Below are positions 1 to 7,443 of a stretch of DNA of 44,138 nucleotides, piece after piece. The position numbers and the translations under genes are program-made. The notes under the pieces were generated by a model. It was given only the letters and a program-made list of their open reading frames with translations. It was not told the origin of the DNA and did no database searches. This DNA is from Thiobacillus sp. (GTDB taxonomy: Bacteria; Pseudomonadota; Gammaproteobacteria; Burkholderiales; Thiobacillaceae), in the NCBI GenBank assembly GCA_024708885.1, contig JANJXT010000067.1:1-44138 (forward strand), given 5' to 3'. Within the stretch, counting starts at the first letter, position 1. The number at the start of each line of letters is the position of its first letter.

Positions 1-102
1 TACAACCGGAAGCGACGGCATTCGACGCTGGGCTACAAGTCGCCGACGCAGTTCATGCATGACTGGCTGACGGTTCAACCGATGGAAAAACAGGTAGCAT
101 GA
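1..102 (+). CDS. IS3-family transposase (OrfB), C-terminal end only
   Basis: The frame is open from the first base and stops at 100-102, giving 33 residues that cannot be the whole protein. It contains the signature of the end of the IS3 OrfB integrase domain: an R-HSTLGY-SP motif followed by F and a short tail. In the family this lies just after the last catalytic glutamate of the DDE domain. The rest of the gene lies to the left of the window. The enzyme would cut and join the element's ends during transposition. The identity is read from this short motif only, so the exact IS cannot be named. Confidence 0.8.
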   Translation, partial: YNRKRRHSTLGYKSPTQFMHDWLTVQPMEKQVA

Positions 103-141
103 AACCCACCTGTTGGAAGACGAAAAACCGAGGGAAGGTCA
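1..141 (+). mobile_element. Right end of an IS3-family insertion sequence
   Basis: The transposase stop codon is followed by about 39 bp of non-coding sequence ending in GGAAGGTCA at 133-141. Read on the other strand this begins TGACCTTCC, which fits the TGA start typical of IS3-family terminal repeats. Base 142 is the first base that belongs to the interrupted pepN frame, which places the boundary closely. The left end and any short target duplication lie outside the window, so the element's length and the duplication cannot be checked here. Confidence 0.65.
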
Positions 142-435
142 TTCCAGCACGCATTGATCCGGCAACGGCCCGACGATGGTCAGCAGGTCGTCCGCGTAGA
201 TGTAACGCACGGGGTCGAGCGTTGCACCGTTGAGCGCGAGGCTGATCAATTCCAGCGCTTCGCCGTTCAGTATCAGCGCGCTGCTTGCGACCGCCGGGTT
301 GCGTGTGCATGCGAGACGCGAACGCACTTCGGTGTGACCGTCGCGGATGGCGACATGCAGGTCAACCGATTCGATCCACCAGGCGGGCGGGGTGTAGTCC
401 TTCAGGAACCGCGTGACGGGGGTTTCGGTGCGCAT
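139..435 (-). pseudogene. pepN: Aminopeptidase N, N-terminal 98 codons, cut by IS insertion
   Basis: The frame starts at an ATG (433-435). It reads like the first hundred residues of PepN, the M1 zinc aminopeptidase that removes N-terminal residues from peptides in the cytoplasm. Visible features are the KDY-PPAWW-IESVDL start of the first beta-sandwich domain, then ALILNGEALELISLALNG, which matches the N-terminal domain of E. coli PepN. The full enzyme is about 870-880 residues and carries its HEXXH site around residue 300, so nothing catalytic remains here. The frame ends in a TGA supplied by the end of the insertion sequence. The rest of pepN is expected beyond the element, left of the window. 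The start has no good ribosome-binding site and lies directly after a toxin-gene remnant, so upstream sequence has probably been rearranged too. Confidence 0.8.
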
Positions 436-440
436 GGGGA

Positions 441-533
441 TTTGGCGGCGGCCTGCGGGTTGTCGGCGGCGATATAGTCGAAGATGTCGCGAAGCCACGT
501 CTGGGCTTCGTTCGTCCACCTCAGTTCGACCAC
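441..533 (-). pseudogene. ParE/RelE-family toxin, N-terminal remnant
   Basis: A GTG start at 531-533 overlaps the end of the antitoxin gene by 13 bases, the usual arrangement in type II toxin-antitoxin pairs. The first 31 codons resemble the start of ParE/RelE toxins: a VELRWT beta strand, then LRDIFDYIAADNPQAA, the first helices with the IAxDNP motif. The similarity then stops abruptly. The frame continues out of phase through the pepN start and ends at 402. An intact toxin of this family is about 90-100 residues, so about two thirds is missing, including the C-terminal strands that carry the activity. This looks like a deletion joining the toxin to pepN. The name rests on motif recognition. 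Confidence 0.6.
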
Positions 534-706
534 GTCTTGATCCGGTGCAGCATGTCCTCGTTGCTGACCACGCGGCGCTTGCGTGCGTCTTCCAGTCCGC
601 GTTGCACCATACGGTCAAACGCCAGTTCGCGAACGATCTCGTCGTAAGTGGCATCCTCGGGCTGTGACTGCACCAGATTCTGGATCAACGCTTTAGCCGT
701 ATTCAT
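521..706 (-). CDS. Small antitoxin of a ParE/RelE-type pair
   Basis: This 61-residue protein starts at an ATG (704-706) with a strong AAGGAG ribosome-binding site just upstream on the minus strand. It is acidic to neutral and helical, with a central YDEIVRELAFDRMVQRGLED stretch and a VSNEDMLHRIKTW ending. Short proteins of this type occur widely next to ParE/RelE toxins and are taken to be their antitoxins. It has no recognisable DNA-binding domain that I can name. Its partner gene downstream overlaps it but survives only as a 31-codon fragment, so the antitoxin is now an orphan. The assignment as antitoxin is inferred from arrangement and family likeness. Confidence 0.6.
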   Translation of the reverse strand: MNTAKALIQNLVQSQPEDATYDEIVRELAFDRMVQRGLEDARKRRVVSNEDMLHRIKTWSN

Positions 707-810
707 GGTGGCGCTCCTTAAGGAAGGGGGGGGGATGGTTTCAACTATTGGCGATGAGCATTTCATTGTAAAGAAGTCATAGCTTGTCTGATGATGGTGT
801 GCAGGATGAG
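707..810 (-). promoter_or_regulatory. Leader of the orphan antitoxin with a nine-base G/C tract
   Basis: This gap separates vapC from the antitoxin gene. On the minus strand a TACAAT hexamer (765-770) makes a plausible -10 element. No convincing -35 is visible at the right distance. A run of nine G on the plus strand (726-734), C on the coding strand, lies between this element and the AAGGAG ribosome-binding site. Confidence 0.35.
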
Positions 811-1206
811 TCAAACCCAGTTCTCGACGATGAGTCCGGGGTAATCCCTGAAATCCGCTTCATTGTTGGTGACGAGCGTGAGGCCGAGACTCGCTGCGTG
901 CGCGGCGATCAGCCGATCCAGTGCGTCGCGGCGACGGTCGCGGACGGCGGCAGCGAAAACGCCGTATTGCACGGCAACGGCGTGGTCGATCGGCAGCACG
1001 GGCAGGTAAGTCAGTAGATTATTCAGCGCGCGCTCGGCTTCGCGTTTGGTGCCAGGGTCGCGCTCGACGCCGTGCCGCAATTCAGCCAGGGTGACGACCG
1101 AGATAAGCAGATCGCCGTAATCGAATGCCTGAAAGCGGCGTAGCAGGTCGGGCGGATGGCGCTGGATGAGGTGGACACAGATGTTGGTGTCGAGCAGGTA
1201 GCGCAT
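811..1206 (-). CDS. vapC: VapC-family PIN-domain ribonuclease toxin
   Basis: This 131-residue protein is a single PIN domain of normal VapC length. VapC toxins are magnesium-dependent endoribonucleases that stop translation by cutting tRNA or rRNA when their antitoxin is lost. The acidic residues expected in the active site are present: Asp6 in the LLDTN start, Glu42 in TLAELRHG, Asp97 before LIAAHA, and Asp118 in TNNEADF. The gene starts four bases after the vapB stop on the same strand, so the two are one operon. No residue loss or truncation is visible, so the toxin looks functional. The RNA it cuts cannot be told from sequence. Confidence 0.9.
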   Translation of the reverse strand: MRYLLDTNICVHLIQRHPPDLLRRFQAFDYGDLLISVVTLAELRHGVERDPGTKREAERALNNLLTYLPVLPIDHAVAVQYGVFAAAVRDRRRDALDRLIAAHAASLGLTLVTNNEADFRDYPGLIVENWV

Positions 1207-1210
1207 GGGC

Positions 1211-1510
1211 TTACTTGTCGCCCGCCGGTTTGTACACTGGGCTGTCCTGATGTGCAGCTGAACTTTCGCCGAAGCCGCTCCAATCGCGTTCTTTTTGCTC
1301 GTGGAATTCGCGGCCTTCGGCCATGAAGCCGGGTGGGAAAGCGGCGAACGCCTCGGCCAGCCCGGTCAATTTGCGTTTGACTACCGGGCGCAGCACCAGG
1401 GTGTCACCGACTTTTTCGATCTCGACATCCTGGCTGGCCTCGACGATGGCGAGTTCCTTGGGAATGCGGACGGCGAGCGAGTTGCCGCTTTTGAAGACGC
1501 GTGTGAGCAT
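1211..1510 (-). CDS. vapB: VapB antitoxin with AbrB/SpoVT-type DNA-binding domain
   Basis: The protein has 99 residues. The first 45 form a swapped-hairpin AbrB/MazE-type domain, recognised by the VFKSGNSLAVRIPKEL start and the following VEIEKVGDTLVLRP strand. This domain dimerises and binds the operon's own operator. The remaining half (GLAEAFAAFPPGF onward, ending in a disordered tail) would wrap around VapC and block its active site. It starts at the ATG at 1508-1510, ten bases downstream of the ribosome-binding sequence and behind a palindrome that covers the promoter. Self-repression is therefore expected. Confidence 0.88.
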   Translation of the reverse strand: MLTRVFKSGNSLAVRIPKELAIVEASQDVEIEKVGDTLVLRPVVKRKLTGLAEAFAAFPPGFMAEGREFHEQKERDWSGFGESSAAHQDSPVYKPAGDK

Positions 1511-1523
1511 GGTTGATCTCCTG

Positions 1524-1561
1524 TGTATATACAGGATATACAACGGGCCGGACGGAGGCAA
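1524..1561 (-). promoter_or_regulatory. vapBC promoter with palindromic operator
   Basis: On the minus strand TTGCCT (1556-1561) and TATCCT (1533-1538) are separated by exactly 17 bp and form a plausible sigma-70 promoter. A perfect inverted repeat, TGTATAT-ACAGG-ATATACA at 1524-1542, lies across the -10 element and about 14 bp from the vapB start. The position suits binding of the VapB-VapC complex and autorepression. The strand, spacing and repeat are seen directly; the regulator is inferred. Confidence 0.6.
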
Positions 1562-1581
1562 GTCAGCCGGGTAATTGCGGC

Positions 1582-2727
1582 TTACAGCGCGCCTTCCTGT
1601 TCGCCTTTGAGGTTGTGCTGTTGCATGTAATCCAGCAAAGCCACGAATGCGGCGGGCAGTTCGGGGGTTTGCCGCAATTGGGCGATGCGTGCGCTGTCCC
1701 AGGCGTTGAGTGCGCCATGGCTGGGCAGGCTTTGCAGGGTGGCGATGTCCATCTGCCAGGGCTGCCAGTCGAGTCCGGCGGCTTGCCACAGCGCGCCGGC
1801 CTGCAGGGCGATGGCGACGCCGGCGGGATCGGGGTCGCAGGCGATGGCGGCGGGGGCGGGTGAGAGTGCGAGCAAATGCGCCACGGCTTCGCGCCACCAG
1901 CCGGGCGGAAAACCGGGCAGCCAGATGACGCCGGTGTCGGCGTCGCGCGCGCGAGCGACGCGCTCGAAGCTGGTGCGGTTTTCCACCAGTTGCCAGTGGG
2001 CCGGCGCGCCGTCGGCGGACGTGGCGGCGGCGAGGGTGGCGGGGGTGAGGGCGCAAAAGTCGGCGCAGGCGGCGAGGTCGAGCACGCCTTGTGGCAGCTG
2101 CAGCGTGACCGGCGCGGCGATCAGCAGCAGCGGCGTGTGACGCTCGATGCCCCATTCGGCGAGATCGGTTGCTTCGCCGAGCCAGGCCCATTCGGCGGAA
2201 CTGATGGCCTTGGTGGCGCCGCGTGCAAACAGCGCGAAATCGCGCTGGGTGCCGTTGCATTGTTCGGCCTGCCAGCGGACGAGTGCGCTGGCGAGATCGG
2301 CGCGGGCGAGCGCGGTTCTGGGCGGCAGCGCATCGAGCGCGTCGAGCAGCGGCGTGTCCGGCGGCAGGGCGTCGCGAAGGCTTTGCCAGTTCGCCGCCGT
2401 CGCCTCCGCATCCGCGATGCCGAGCGCTGCGCGCAGGGCGGCGGGTTCCTGAAATTGCACCCGGTACGGCCACCATTCGGCGCGCTCGAATTTTTCGCTC
2501 AGCCGAATCCAGCCGTTGTCCAGCAGCCAGTCGAGCAGCGCCTGCGCCAGATTCTGCCGCCCCACGCCGGCGTCGCCCTTGAGCGTTTCCCAGCGGCTGT
2601 CGCCGCCGCGCCTGACCCAGCGTTTCAGCAGTTGCCGCCAGTCGTCGGGCAGGCTGTCGAGTCCGCGCGGCGCTTGTTCGGATACGCGCAGCCGCCGGGT
2701 TTTGCTCTGCGTGACGACGCGCAGCAT
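1582..2727 (-). CDS. jetD: Wadjet subunit JetD (Toprim nuclease)
   Basis: The protein has 381 residues. JetD is the nuclease of the Wadjet anti-plasmid system and cuts small circular DNA that the SMC motor has extruded. The C-terminal half shows a Toprim fold: Glu249 in the LVEN motif at the end of a beta strand, and the DxD pair Asp298/Asp300 in the DPDPAGVAIAL segment, the metal-binding residues of this family. The N-terminal half (about 1-170) would be the winged-helix and arm region that binds the complex. The ATG at 2725-2727 is two bases after the jetC stop and was preferred over an upstream in-frame start that would overlap jetC. No catalytic residue appears to be lost. It belongs to the DUF2220-like group; I could not fix the Wadjet subtype. 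Confidence 0.85.
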   Translation of the reverse strand: MLRVVTQSKTRRLRVSEQAPRGLDSLPDDWRQLLKRWVRRGGDSRWETLKGDAGVGRQNLAQALLDWLLDNGWIRLSEKFERAEWWPYRVQFQEPAALRAALGIADAEATAANWQSLRDALPPDTPLLDALDALPPRTALARADLASALVRWQAEQCNGTQRDFALFARGATKAISSAEWAWLGEATDLAEWGIERHTPLLLIAAPVTLQLPQGVLDLAACADFCALTPATLAAATSADGAPAHWQLVENRTSFERVARARDADTGVIWLPGFPPGWWREAVAHLLALSPAPAAIACDPDPAGVAIALQAGALWQAAGLDWQPWQMDIATLQSLPSHGALNAWDSARIAQLRQTPELPAAFVALLDYMQQHNLKGEQEGAL

Positions 2728-2729
2728 GG

Positions 2730-5501
2730 TCAATGCGTCGTCGAGGTGTCGCGCATCAATACTTTCACGCCCGGCGCCCACGCCTCGCCCGGGCGTTTCT
2801 TGAACGTCACCAGCGTCAGCGTGGCCGGGTCGTAGATGTTGACGTTGTGCGTGACCGGCGTGGTGAGCAGGTACTGCGCCCTGGTCGCTTTCAAGAAGCC
2901 CGACACGCGCTCGATGTTGACGATGTCGAGATGCGCGAAGGGCTCGTCGATGAAGACGAAGCCGCCGGGGCGCGACTCTTCCATCATCAGCGCCACCAGC
3001 AGGATCAGCGACTTCATCACCTGCTGGCCGCCGGAGGCGTCGCCGTCGTTCATGCCCATGAAGCCCTTGGCGTCGAAGTCGAAGCGCACGGCCAGCCCTG
3101 CCTGCGCCAGCGTGACGTCGTCGTTGCCGAGCGCCACCGGCTCGTGATCAACACGAATGCCGGCGACCTCGCCCAGGGTCTTGAGGTTCTTGGCGTAGCG
3201 GCCGACGGTGTGGCGCAGCACGGCGATGTAGTGTTCGCGCGCGGCCTGGGTCTGTTCGCTGGCGAGTTCATTGTCGCGGCGGCGCGCGGCGAGATCGGCT
3301 TCCATCTGCCGGTAGTTGGCGGCGATCCTGTCGCGCAGGGCCACGACGGCCTCGTCGGTTTCCCAGCTTTCGTCGGCGAACTTGGTGTCGATTTCAGCCA
3401 GGCGGCGGTCGATGTTGGTGGCATCGCGCCATGTTTCCAGCAGTTGCTGGTTGGCCGCGGCGTCGCGCCAGGCGATGGGCATCTGGCTACGGTCGCGCCG
3501 CAGTTTCAAACGGCGGCGGATCTGTTCGTCGCGTCCGCTGCGGTTTTCGCGTTCGGCGATCTCCTTGTCGAGCCGGACACGTTCAGCATCGAGCCCGGTG
3601 CGCCGGCTGCGCAGATCGGCGATGGCCTTATCCGCCGCTTCGCGTTCCTGCTGCGCCGCCAGCACGCCGTTGTCGCGGCGACGCAGCACCAGCGCCTCGT
3701 ATTGCGTGCGTGCTTCGGCGAATTCGGCGGCGCGCTGGGCCAATTGCGCGGCGGCGGTTTCGCCGCTCAGTTGCGCTTTCATGCCGTTGATTTTGCTTGC
3801 GAGATCGGCTTGCTGGGCCTTGAGCGGCAGGAGCGCTTTGTCGAGCGCCGCGCGTTCGTCGCGCAACGCGTCCAGCCGGGCGCGGCCGAAGCGCATCTGC
3901 TCGGGCGCGGCAAAGCGGCCGCCGCGCCGCTCGCGCAGGTAGCCTTGCCGGGTGATCCAGTCTTCGCCGCGCGGCAGCCTGCTGCCCGCGGCGACGTCTT
4001 CGACGCGGCGGGTGCGTTCCAGCGTGCGCAGCAGCCATTCCGGCACGGCGCTGGAAAAGCGCACCACTTCGAGCAGCGAGCCCTGCGGCGGCAGGCCCGC
4101 GTTCACGCATTCGGGGACGATGAAGTTGCGGTAGCGCTGTTTTTCGCCGAGCGCCATCGCGCGTTCGGCGTCGCGGCCATGTTGCAAGAGCACGATGTGG
4201 GCGAACGGTGCGAGCGCGGCCTCGACCGCCGGCTGCCAGCCCGCATCGACGATTTCGACGACATCGGTGAGCAGGTGGTGGGCGATGTCGGCGGCGCTCA
4301 GCGCCTGGCGAAAAGCCGCCACGTCGTGCGGGTCGGCACGGCGGCCGGCGGCGAGGTTTTCCAGCATTTCGTCGAGCTGGGTCCGGCGCTGCTGCAGGCC
4401 GGCGATGTTGACCAGCAGATCGGCACGCTGCGATTCGAGACGCTCGATTTCGCGGGCGTCGGCGACCTCGCCGCCGGTCGCCTGCGCCTGCTCTTCCAGG
4501 CGCTGCTGCTGCCTGACGATCGTTTCCCAGCCGCCGAGCTCGTGGTTGATCTCGTTGAGTGCCTGGTTCTGGATTTTTTCGTTGTCGTCGGCGGCGCGTT
4601 TGCGCAGCAGCGCCTGCGCGAGCGCGGCATCGAGCGCATCGGAATCCATTTGCAGCGCGGCGCGTTCGTCGCGCCGGGCGCGCCAGTCGCGGCGTTGCGT
4701 CAGCAACGTCCGCGCGGCATGCTCGGCTTCGCGCTGCAACAGGCAATGTTCCAGACGCGGCCGGGTTTCACTGACGAGCGTGATGCGTTCCTGGTTGAGG
4801 CGCTGCCACTCGCGGTAGCGGTTGACCTTCTGCTCGTGTTTCTCGAGATTGTTGCCGAGCGCTTCGAGCTGGTTCTGGCCGGCGTCGAGTTCGCGCGCGG
4901 TGTGCTCCTGGTGGTGGCGCGCCTCCTGGTAGCGGTCGAGCACGTCCTTGTCGCCGAACACCTGGAATACCAGATCGAGCAGTTCGCGTGGCGACAGTTC
5001 GCACAGCTTGTCGGTCTGCCCCTGTTCGAGCGAGAGCACGCGGGCGATGGCGGGCGACAGGCCGGCGCCGTGCAGGATGCGCTGGTAGTCGCGCACGCCG
5101 AATTCCTCGCCCTGTTTTTCGAGCTCGGCCAAGGCGACTTCGCCGTCGGCGATCCAGTATTTGCGCGTCCAGTCGCCGCCTTTTTTGTCGATGCGGCAGG
5201 CGAGCGTGATGCGGTCGCCGGTGTAGGGCAGGCCGAACGGGCGGCGGCTGGAGCCCGGCGCGCGCTGGTTGTCGATCACGCCGCGCAGCCAGCAGAAGTC
5301 CTCGCCGTTGCGCCGCACGTAGCGCTTGTAGTCGCGCTTTTTCGAGCAGTCGAGCGCCAGCAGGGTGCGCAGCGCATCGAGCAGCGTGGTCTTGCCCGAG
5401 CCGTTGGGACCGGAGATGGTGACGATGGAGGCGTCGAGCGGCAGCCGGAAGTTGCGCCAGAAATCCCAGTGCACGGTTTCGAGTTCGAGCAGGCGGAACA
5501 T
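2730..5501 (-). CDS. jetC: Wadjet subunit JetC (SMC/MukB-like ATPase)
   Basis: The protein has 923 residues and is the motor of the complex: an SMC-type ATPase that would extrude DNA loops. The N-terminal head has Walker A GPNGSGKTT (Lys37). Two long coiled-coil arms, rich in Glu, Arg, Gln and Ala, flank a globular middle (around WQPAVEAALAPFAHIVLL), which I take to be the hinge. The C-terminal head has an ASGGQQ signature (about 822-827), Walker B GFVFIDEPFAHLD with Glu853, and a following TH. The signature has GQQ where SMC proteins usually have GE. Its ATG overlaps the jetB stop as TGATG. The alternative names SbcC and RecN are less likely because the jetABD partners flank it. Confidence 0.9.
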   Translation of the reverse strand: MFRLLELETVHWDFWRNFRLPLDASIVTISGPNGSGKTTLLDALRTLLALDCSKKRDYKRYVRRNGEDFCWLRGVIDNQRAPGSSRRPFGLPYTGDRITLACRIDKKGGDWTRKYWIADGEVALAELEKQGEEFGVRDYQRILHGAGLSPAIARVLSLEQGQTDKLCELSPRELLDLVFQVFGDKDVLDRYQEARHHQEHTARELDAGQNQLEALGNNLEKHEQKVNRYREWQRLNQERITLVSETRPRLEHCLLQREAEHAARTLLTQRRDWRARRDERAALQMDSDALDAALAQALLRKRAADDNEKIQNQALNEINHELGGWETIVRQQQRLEEQAQATGGEVADAREIERLESQRADLLVNIAGLQQRRTQLDEMLENLAAGRRADPHDVAAFRQALSAADIAHHLLTDVVEIVDAGWQPAVEAALAPFAHIVLLQHGRDAERAMALGEKQRYRNFIVPECVNAGLPPQGSLLEVVRFSSAVPEWLLRTLERTRRVEDVAAGSRLPRGEDWITRQGYLRERRGGRFAAPEQMRFGRARLDALRDERAALDKALLPLKAQQADLASKINGMKAQLSGETAAAQLAQRAAEFAEARTQYEALVLRRRDNGVLAAQQEREAADKAIADLRSRRTGLDAERVRLDKEIAERENRSGRDEQIRRRLKLRRDRSQMPIAWRDAAANQQLLETWRDATNIDRRLAEIDTKFADESWETDEAVVALRDRIAANYRQMEADLAARRRDNELASEQTQAAREHYIAVLRHTVGRYAKNLKTLGEVAGIRVDHEPVALGNDDVTLAQAGLAVRFDFDAKGFMGMNDGDASGGQQVMKSLILLVALMMEESRPGGFVFIDEPFAHLDIVNIERVSGFLKATRAQYLLTTPVTHNVNIYDPATLTLVTFKKRPGEAWAPGVKVLMRDTSTTH

Positions 5502-6172
5502 CAGGCGTCGTCCTCCGGCGTGGCGACGGACTCCAGCACGCCGCGCTGCTTGAGCAGGTCGGACAGCGCGCCTTCGAGAATGCGCGGCGCGAACTCGGCG
5601 TAGTCGAAGGCGAGGTCGAGCAGCGGACCTTCGTGGATGACCTTGTTGCGGCGCTCGATGAAGCCCAGCCGCGACAATTGCGGCAGCGCGAACTGCTGCA
5701 GGCGCGCGCGGCCGCCCAGTAATTTCCCGTAGTCTTCCAGCAGCACGTTTTCGGGGATGCCGCGCGAGGCCTCGTGCGCGGCGGGCGTGAGTTTCACGGT
5801 TTCGAACAGCTCGTTTTGCGTGTCGCTCTGCGCCACTTCGCTCGCCAGCTGGCGCTCGCGCTTGGGCAGAACGATGAGCGCCCACAGAATGACCAGCAGC
5901 GCGGCGGCATCCCTGGGCAGGCCGATGTTCGACGCCTGCCAGGCATCGTTCTGCTCGAATACGGCGGCCTCGTGCTCGCGCGCAAGGGCGACCGATACAT
6001 GGCTGGCAAAAGGCTGTGCCAGCAGACGCAGGCCGCTGGCGGCGAGCCGCGTGTCGACTTCGTCGCGGAAGCTGGCGTCGACCAGCAGGCGGCGCACCTC
6101 GGCGTCGTCGCGCGGCAGGAAACGCAGCGCGAGCAGGCGCGCGATCAGGCGGGCGGCAAGGTCAGTATTCAT
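5501..6172 (-). CDS. jetB: Wadjet subunit JetB (MukE-like)
   Basis: The protein has 223 residues, about the usual size for JetB. In Wadjet complexes JetB is a MukE-like pair of winged-helix domains that binds the JetA kleisin and helps hold DNA. The sequence is helical with an AAALLVILWALIVLPKRERQ segment near residue 90-110 and a winged-helix-like end with RLGFIERRNKVIHEGPLLDLAFDY. The gene starts in an ATGA overlap with jetA (6169-6172) and ends in a TGATG overlap with jetC. This points to translation-coupled production of subunits in fixed ratio. Sequence conservation in this family is low, so the call leans on position as well as size. Confidence 0.8.
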   Translation of the reverse strand: MNTDLAARLIARLLALRFLPRDDAEVRRLLVDASFRDEVDTRLAASGLRLLAQPFASHVSVALAREHEAAVFEQNDAWQASNIGLPRDAAALLVILWALIVLPKRERQLASEVAQSDTQNELFETVKLTPAAHEASRGIPENVLLEDYGKLLGGRARLQQFALPQLSRLGFIERRNKVIHEGPLLDLAFDYAEFAPRILEGALSDLLKQRGVLESVATPEDDA

Positions 6173-7443
6173 GCTGGAGCGTCATCGTTGGTTTGCTGCG
6201 GCAGGATGCGGCCGGCGCTGATATGGGCGACTTCGCCGCGCCCAACCGCTTGCAGCTCGTCGCCCCATTGCAGCGTCAGCGGCAGATCGGCCAGCGGCGC
6301 GAGTTCGGGGCCGATGTTGGTTTCGCCGATCAGGGCGAGCAGCGACAGGCGATAGGACGCCGAACCGAAGCTGCCGCCGACGACGGTGTCGGCGACGCTG
6401 GCGGGCGATTCCAGCCTGGCGAGCATGCGGGCCAATTCGACGAGCTCGCGCGGCGGTTCCAGCGGCACGTCGCGGGTGTATTCGATTTCGGCGGGCGCGG
6501 GCATGGCCGAGGTTTTGCGATTCGGCTGCTCGCGCGCGATGAATTCCTCGGTGTTGTCGAGCATCACGTCGGGCAGCACGAAACTGCATTCCGGCGTGGT
6601 CGCCAGCCGTCCGTCGGCCAGCGCGGCGAGGCTGTCGAGCGACTGCGTTTTCAGCCAGGCCGCGAGTTCCGAGGTGGACAGGCCGCCCTGCGACAGGTGC
6701 ACCTGCTGGCGGGCGATGGCGGCGAGCTCGCGCTGGAACACCGAGGCCATGCGCAGCAGCCGCGACTGGCGCTGGCCGATGCTTTGCGCGAGCCGCCAGC
6801 TGTCGTCGTCGAGACCGGCGTCGGCCAGGTTTTTCATCACCGCGTTGGCGCGGTCGAGCCATTGCTGCACCGAGGCCAGTTTCGACTGCGCCGCGCGCAG
6901 GCGGAATTCCGAACCGGAGGCGACCGCCTGCGCAAATTCCTCTTCCAGTTCGCCCAGCCGCGCCAGCAGGTGGGACAAGGCCTCGGGCGCGAGCTTGCCG
7001 ACCGCCGCGCCCGCGGCGACCTGCGCCGCCAGAAAGCCCAGTTCGCCGTCCGCCTCCAGATTGAATGCCAGCAGGTTCGACAGCGCGGAGAGCACCATGC
7101 GGCCCTCGGTCGAGAGCTGATACACGCGGCGTTCGCCGTCCCACAGCAGCAAGGCGTGTTCGCGCAGCCGCGCCAGCACGGTATTGAGCTTGGTCTGCGA
7201 GAGGTAGGCGAAATGCGATTCGAGTTCGCGCGGCGTCCATTCCGGCGCATCGGCGCGCAGGCCGACTTCGCGCAGCACCATCAGGCGGATCAGCACTTCC
7301 TCGTCGCCGCCGCGAAACAGCGCGATCAGCGCGCCGATCAGCGGTCGTGCGGCGAGCAGCGGGAACAGCGGCGGGATGTCTTCCGCAAGCAGGCCGGGCG
7401 CGAGGAATTCCGCCAGGCTCGCGCTGTGGCCGGGTGCCTCCAC
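6169..7443 (-). CDS. jetA: Wadjet subunit JetA (MukF-like kleisin)
   Basis: The protein has 424 residues. JetA bridges the SMC heads in Wadjet as MukF does in MukBEF. An N-terminal winged-helix region (about 50-120, with RELESHFAYLSQTKLNTVLARLREHALLLW and a basic wing) is followed by a long helical middle (about 150-270) and a proline-rich stretch before a compact C-terminal domain. The start is a GTG at 7441-7443 that immediately follows the prfB stop with no gap; the end of prfB (AGCAGGG) would serve as ribosome-binding site. No ATG occurs before residue 55. The direct abutment makes co-transcription with prfB very likely. Other SMC-kleisin systems were considered, but the downstream Toprim gene makes it Wadjet. 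Confidence 0.82.
   Translation of the reverse strand: MEAPGHSASLAEFLAPGLLAEDIPPLFPLLAARPLIGALIALFRGGDEEVLIRLMVLREVGLRADAPEWTPRELESHFAYLSQTKLNTVLARLREHALLLWDGERRVYQLSTEGRMVLSALSNLLAFNLEADGELGFLAAQVAAGAAVGKLAPEALSHLLARLGELEEEFAQAVASGSEFRLRAAQSKLASVQQWLDRANAVMKNLADAGLDDDSWRLAQSIGQRQSRLLRMASVFQRELAAIARQQVHLSQGGLSTSELAAWLKTQSLDSLAALADGRLATTPECSFVLPDVMLDNTEEFIAREQPNRKTSAMPAPAEIEYTRDVPLEPPRELVELARMLARLESPASVADTVVGGSFGSASYRLSLLALIGETNIGPELAPLADLPLTLQWGDELQAVGRGEVAHISAGRILPQQTNDDAPA

Noticed and set aside
1510-1582. vapBC as part of the jet operon
   Set aside because: A separate promoter and operator lie between jetD and vapB, so a separate unit is more likely, although read-through is possible.
2730-5501. 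JetC as SbcC or RecN repair protein
   Set aside because: It lies between JetB-like and Toprim JetD-like genes with coupled starts, which SbcC and RecN do not have.
2733-5603. Open frame of 956 codons on the plus strand
   Set aside because: It is antisense to jetC and jetB. Its composition fits a shadow of a GC-rich gene, with no recognisable domain.
5501-7443. MukBEF chromosome condensin instead of Wadjet
   Set aside because: The SMC is much shorter than MukB, and a Toprim nuclease gene follows; MukBEF has none.
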